In this document: positions 60,534-64,000 of the stretch, piece after piece | Layout of the letters: each line of letters starts with the position of its first letter | Position numbering within the stretch: position 1 is the stretch's first letter | Assembly (NCBI GenBank): GCA_947502595.1 | Contig: CANNAM010000011.1 | Coordinates: forward strand, 1 to 64,000 | Direction: 5' to 3' | DNA length: 64,000 nucleotides | Source of the DNA: an uncultured Marinicella sp. | GTDB lineage: Bacteria; Pseudomonadota; Gammaproteobacteria; Xanthomonadales; Marinicellaceae | Position numbers and translations under genes: made by a program | Notes under the pieces: model-generated | Databases searched by the model: none | The model's input: the letters and a program-made list of their open reading frames with translations, nothing else | What the model was told of the DNA's origin: nothing

Positions 60534-60610
60534 AGCTTCAATTTCAAATGGCCTTCCTCGCGGAAGACTGGTTATTTTCGCTAATCTGACGATTTAAATC
60601 AATAGCAGAA

Positions 60611-60646
60611 AATAAAAAGGGCTGTATATCTAAATACCAGCCCTTT
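60611..60646 (-). terminator. Terminator between tRNA-Gly and tRNA-Cys
   Basis: On the minus strand AAAGGGCTG and CAGCCCTTT form a 9-bp stem followed by TTTATT. It would end transcripts of pgsA/tRNA-Gly ahead of tRNA-Cys, implying a separate promoter for Cys and Leu or read-through. Confidence 0.7.
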
Positions 60647-60673
60647 GTGGAATTTGCGATAAATTCCTGAATT

Positions 60674-60748
60674 TGGAGCGGGAAAGGAGGTTCGAACTCC
60701 CGACCCCAACCTTGGCAAGGTTGTGCTCTACCGCTGAGCTATTCCCGC
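60674..60748 (-). tRNA. tRNA-Gly (GCC)
   Basis: 75 nt including encoded CCA. GCGGGAA acceptor, D arm TAGCTCAGCGGTAGAGCA, anticodon loop TTGCCAA (GCC), T loop TTCGAAC, 3' end TCCA. First tRNA after pgsA (glyW position). Confidence 0.97.
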
Positions 60749-60837
60749 TTAGAGGCTGCACATTTTAGCCTCAATGTTTTTTTTGTCAAATAAAATTTCA
60801 AAGAAATGAAATTATTTTACAAATCCTGGGCCAGCTT

Positions 60838-61392
60838 TCAGTCTTTCATCAAGGGCCAAGCGGCTTTGATGTAGATGTACATAGAATATAAGGTAAGCCC
60901 TGCAGCCACATACAGCAACACCAAGCCGATGTTGTAGACTGGTAAAAACCACAAATCAGCTTCGTACAGCAAAAAGCCAATGGCGGTCATTTGAAACACG
61001 GTTTTTATTTTGCCAATCATGGCTACATTGACTGCACTGCGTTTACCAAGCTCAGCCATCCACTCGCGCAGTGCCGAAATGGTGATTTCACGGCCGATGA
61101 TCACCGCGGTGGCAATCATCATCAATACGGTTGGGTGGTCTTGCAATAATATAATCAAAGCGGTGGTAACCGTTAATTTATCGGCAACAGGGTCTAAGAA
61201 AGCGCCTAATTTTGATTCACTTTGGTACCTTCTGGCAAAATAACCGTCCAAGAAATCGGTGATGCTGGCAGCAACAAAAACCCAACATGCCACAAACCTT
61301 GCCCATTCAAAGGGCAGATAAAAAAACAAAATCATCACTGGTATCAGGACAACTCTGACTATGGTTAGGGTGTTTGGTATATGTTTTATCAT
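60838..61392 (-). CDS. pgsA: CDP-diacylglycerol-glycerol-3-phosphate 3-phosphatidyltransferase
   Basis: Makes phosphatidylglycerol phosphate, the first committed step to PG. 184 residues with the CDP-alcohol phosphotransferase motif D-G-x2-A-R-x8-G-x3-D-x3-D (DGYFARRYQSESKLGAFLDPVADK in parts) and about five membrane helices. The start MIKHIPNTLTIVR is canonical for PgsA; the 65 in-frame codons upstream run into the divergent sigma gene and are spurious. Followed by tRNA-Gly, -Cys and -Leu as in E. coli. Confidence 0.95.
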   Translation of the reverse strand: MIKHIPNTLTIVRVVLIPVMILFFYLPFEWARFVACWVFVAASITDFLDGYFARRYQSESKLGAFLDPVADKLTVTTALIILLQDHPTVLMMIATAVIIGREITISALREWMAELGKRSAVNVAMIGKIKTVFQMTAIGFLLYEADLWFLPVYNIGLVLLYVAAGLTLYSMYIYIKAAWPLMKD

Positions 61393-61520
61393 GAGATTTT
61401 TAGCAACAATTGTGGCTATTTTAACCACCATAGCATTAAAGTGGGGGTAAATTATTGTGACAAATCCACAAATAATCAATTTAATTCCAACCAAACCCAA
61501 CTGACTGGCGTCTATGTGGC

Positions 61521-62051
61521 ATGAAATCTGAAAAAATATACCTTGAATACCTGTTATTGAAAATCCAAGCCGGTGAGCGCTTGTCAACTGAGCAGCAATT
61601 GGGTGATGAGTTGTTTGCCACCCTTGAATCTAAAGTCAGGGCTTTTGTACTGAAAATCTTGGGTCCTTCAGATGCTGTGGATGATTGTGTGCAAACCATT
61701 CTGCTGCGGGTATTCAGTAAACTGGGACAGCTCAGACAAGTCAAAGCATTTCACACATGGCTGTACCGTGTTGCTTATTCATGCTGTATGGATCATTGTC
61801 GTAAACAAGTTCCCGCGGGGGCTGAATCAACAGCAACTGGCGACCTTTCAAATTTTGAGCAGGTGCTGGATGTAAAAACAGCCATCGCGCAATTGCCTGA
61901 ACAGCAGCAAGTCATAGTGTTTTTGTTTTATTACGAGGGTTTTACGGTGGCAGAAATGGCCACCATCCTCAAGCAACCACCTGGCACCATAAAATATGCG
62001 TTATTTGTGGCCAGAGATCGTCTTAAACAACAGTTAACTCAAACCGATTAA
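61521..62051 (+). CDS. ECF sigma factor
   Basis: 176 residues: sigma-2 (about 35-105; SDAVDDCVQTILLRVFSKL, KAFHTWLYRVAYSCCMDHCRK) and sigma-4 (about 120-172; LPEQQQVIVFLFYYEGFTVAEMATILKQPPGTIKYALFVARDRL). Unlike the sigma factor at 29341, it keeps acidic residues in region 2.2. The next gene (DUF6768-like, 35 bp downstream) is probably its membrane partner. Divergent from pgsA. Confidence 0.92.
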   Translation: MKSEKIYLEYLLLKIQAGERLSTEQQLGDELFATLESKVRAFVLKILGPSDAVDDCVQTILLRVFSKLGQLRQVKAFHTWLYRVAYSCCMDHCRKQVPAGAESTATGDLSNFEQVLDVKTAIAQLPEQQQVIVFLFYYEGFTVAEMATILKQPPGTIKYALFVARDRLKQQLTQTD

Positions 62052-62086
62052 CTGGTATTTATTTTCCATAACCAAGGAGTCAAATC

Positions 62087-62464
62087 ATGAATATTGATCA
62101 ACAAATCAAACAGGCCTTGAGCGAAGAAGTTCAAGAAATTAAACAGCACAACGATGCCATCGATGCCAATCCATTCAAGCAGATGCAAGCCAGTTTCAGC
62201 GGCAAGATGGGCTGGATGTATTTTATGGTGATGGCTTTTGCCTTGATGTTTTTTATCGGCATGGTTTATTGCGCGGTACAGTTTTATTACGCCGTGGAAA
62301 CCAAGGCCTTAATTGCTTGGGGTATTGGCATCATCTTGCTGGCACTGTTTACTCAAATCAGCAAAATGTGGTATTGGTCTGAAATGGGCAACAACCGTGT
62401 TATTCGCGAAATCAAAGTGCTGGAGTTGCAACTTGCTCAGCTGCAAGAGCGTAACAACAATTAA
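62087..62464 (+). CDS. DUF6768-like membrane protein, probable sigma-factor partner
   Basis: 125 residues: a cytoplasmic N-terminal helix (MNIDQQIKQALSEEVQEI), two membrane helices (about 45-66 and 74-91) and an amphipathic C-terminal helix (KMWYWSEMGNNRVIREIKVLELQLAQLQE). The WYW-x-EM-x-x-N motif and layout match my recollection of DUF6768 proteins that follow ECF sigma genes. Strong AAGGAG eight bases upstream. An anti-sigma-like role is inferred from position only. Confidence 0.7.
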   Translation: MNIDQQIKQALSEEVQEIKQHNDAIDANPFKQMQASFSGKMGWMYFMVMAFALMFFIGMVYCAVQFYYAVETKALIAWGIGIILLALFTQISKMWYWSEMGNNRVIREIKVLELQLAQLQERNNN

Positions 62465-62469
62465 TCACC

Positions 62470-64000
62470 TCAAGTTTTAAGCACAGGTCCGGTCACCACA
62501 AATTCAACTGCCGGCGGATCTTTGCGGTTATTGGCTGTAATTTCAGCTTGGTGGAAATCGCAGATTAACTTGGCAATATAAAGACCCAAACCCAGGTGCG
62601 GTTGTGGGTCTTTTTGTTGGCGGAATGAAGTCAATGAGTCAAACAACTGTTGCGTGTTACCCTCAGGTAGTTGTGAGCCGGTGTTGATGATTCGCAGTTT
62701 GAAAGCGTTGTTCAAGCAACCCAATTGCAATTCAATTTGGTCGGTTTCAGTGGTGAAATCCATGGCATTTTGTACCAGTTTATCAATCATTTGAGCCATC
62801 AGCTCCTGCGAACCTTTGATCATCACAGGCGCACCGTTGCCGTTGAAGCTGAGGTTGTTGACCTGTGATTGGTAGCCTTGTGCCAGCTCGCTGAATAGTG
62901 CATTGAGGTCAAACTTTTCAGTTTCGGTATCTGCAATCACTTGTTTCAACTGGCTCAAGGCACTGAGTTGGTTCAAGATGAATTTCAAACGGTGGTTGGC
63001 ATTCAGTGCTCGGGTAACGAAGGCATTGTTTGGCTGTTCCATCTGTAGGTTTTCCAACGAGGTGTGAACTATGCTGATTGGGGTTTTCAGTTCATGTGAC
63101 AATCGACTACCGAGTTGTTTCAGGTAATCTGTGTATGCATTGATTTGGGTCAACAAACCTGACATGCCGCGGGACAAATCACCAATTTCATCCTGGGCTC
63201 GGTGCGAGGGCAATAGGGTGTGAATTTTGCCGTGGTCATCCAATACGGTTTGGAGGTGCTTGTTCAATCGCCTGATGCGCCATGCCAATACCAGGGCAAA
63301 CAAAAAGTATGCCAGTAACAACAACAAGGCAATGGCAAATATCCACAGTACGGCACGAATAAAGGTTTGAATCAAGGCCGATTGGGCCGCGTTGTGCCCA
63401 ACCGTCAGTTCAATTTCGCCGCCATCAAATGTTTGTTTCACCCGCTGGCCAAAAAAATGGCTGCCATCATCTTGGCTTTGGTCAAAGGCCAGTTCATAAA
63501 TTAACTCGGTGAGCCAGTTACTCTCAGGTACCTTGGCGGCGTTGCTTTGGGTTTGGTAGTAAGTCCTGCCTTGGGAATCCGACAGCACAATTCCACCATC
63601 TTCTGGGGTGATTTGTTGGAGGAAGTTTTGCCAGTGCGCTTGGGGCTCAAAAATGGCCTGTAAGTGAATTTGGTCATCAAGCTGATGCCCCAAAGCCTGA
63701 TAAACATCGGCACTTTGGTGGTTGATGGCGACCAAGCCCAGGCGGTTGATGTCGCTGTTGGCCAATTTAGCTTCGACTTGATAACCTTGGGCAATTTCAT
63801 GCCAGTAGGCTGTGTAGTTGTGTTGACTGAATGCCTTCGGCACCAGGCCCTCTGCTTGGCGGTTGATGGTGATTCTGTTGATGCCGCGGGCTGCGCCCAT
63901 GGCGATTATGATGCGGTCGCCGGCTGCATTGGGGTTGGCATAGGTGCTGTCATCTTGCACTTCTAATAACACATGCAGCAGTTGTTGGTGGCGGCCGATT
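62470..64000 (-). CDS. Sensor histidine kinase, 5' end cut by the window edge
   Basis: The frame stays open past the GTG at 63972 to the window edge (IGRHQQLLHVLLEVQDD), so the true start is outside. From the fragment: a periplasmic sensor region, one membrane helix (about 215-238), HAMP, H-box SRLSHELKTPISI (His about 293), N-box IDKLVQNAMDF and G-box GLGLYIAKLICDFH. The response regulator is probably just upstream, outside the window. Stimulus unknown. Confidence 0.9.
   Translation of the reverse strand, partial: IGRHQQLLHVLLEVQDDSTYANPNAAGDRIIIAMGAARGINRITINRQAEGLVPKAFSQHNYTAYWHEIAQGYQVEAKLANSDINRLGLVAINHQSADVYQALGHQLDDQIHLQAIFEPQAHWQNFLQQITPEDGGIVLSDSQGRTYYQTQSNAAKVPESNWLTELIYELAFDQSQDDGSHFFGQRVKQTFDGGEIELTVGHNAAQSALIQTFIRAVLWIFAIALLLLLAYFLFALVLAWRIRRLNKHLQTVLDDHGKIHTLLPSHRAQDEIGDLSRGMSGLLTQINAYTDYLKQLGSRLSHELKTPISIVHTSLENLQMEQPNNAFVTRALNANHRLKFILNQLSALSQLKQVIADTETEKFDLNALFSELAQGYQSQVNNLSFNGNGAPVMIKGSQELMAQMIDKLVQNAMDFTTETDQIELQLGCLNNAFKLRIINTGSQLPEGNTQQLFDSLTSFRQQKDPQPHLGLGLYIAKLICDFHQAEITANNRKDPPAVEFVVTGPVLKT

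Noticed and set aside
61393-61587. 65-residue N-terminal extension of pgsA
   Set aside because: It overlaps the divergent sigma gene and the conserved PgsA start is at 61392.
1-64000. CRISPR array, prophage or integrative element
   Set aside because: No regular spaced repeats, phage structural genes or integrase were seen; mobile content is limited to IS/RAYT/tni remnants and one MITE.

Overview
The window looks like a chromosomal segment of a Gammaproteobacterium. The gene set is ordinary for that class (rppH, pyk, sbcB, srkA, cls, pgsA, moxR/DUF58/tgpA), and the order pgsA - tRNA-Gly - tRNA-Cys - tRNA-Leu matches the E. coli pgsA-glyW-cysT-leuZ cluster. The DNA is AT-leaning. Many exported proteins end in a short tail of the form (D/E)-x-(I/V)-F-x-x-G-F-(E/D), which I associate with Marinicella-like and Lysobacter-like bacteria. 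The assignment to a Marinicella-like marine bacterium is an inference; no search was possible.

Layout. 1-5819 is a mobile-element junkyard: an IS3-family element running off the left edge has cut off the 5' part of a Tn7/Tn5053-type tniB gene, whose partner tniQ is still open. A full REP-associated tyrosine transposase (RAYT) gene follows, then two broken mosaic copies of its 3' end, and a complete 1242-bp IS3-family element with 3-bp target duplications. 6047-13428 holds a CDF transporter, a GT-C-like membrane glycosyltransferase with TPRs, a P-domain secreted protein, a Na/Pi cotransporter, rppH and a hydroxyacid dehydrogenase. 13523-20780 holds exported proteins (LRR protein, amidohydrolase with lipoprotein, lipocalin, SIMPL protein, two tandem beta-helix proteins). 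20773-26585 holds a ToxR/CadC-type regulator and the moxR-DUF58-tgpA operon. 26683-33829 begins with a Ser/Thr kinase coupled to an ECF43-like sigma factor and continues with five exported proteins. 33837-41986 contains pyk, a zinc-ribbon membrane protein, sbcB, an IPTL-CTERM-like protein, a BlaI/M56 repressor-peptidase pair with a readable operator, and a deoxynucleoside kinase with a DUF368 transporter. 41987-42145 is a MITE that abuts a stop codon. 42232-53913 is mostly housekeeping and membrane genes. 54169-57108 is a large di-haem secreted protein related to HzsA. 59428-59918 holds two small paralogous coiled-coil proteins. 60112-60748 holds three tRNAs, followed by pgsA, an ECF sigma/DUF6768 pair and a sensor kinase cut by the right edge.

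Main themes. (1) At least seven exported proteins of unrelated fold share the GFE/GFD tail, which I regard as a candidate undescribed C-terminal sorting signal; it coexists with one IPTL-CTERM-like protein. (2) Signalling by phosphorylation or proteolysis recurs: STPK plus ECF sigma, BlaI plus M56 with an STN-like domain, ECF plus DUF6768, a CadC-like regulator and a histidine kinase. (3) The left end records repeated transposition and recombination around a RAYT gene.
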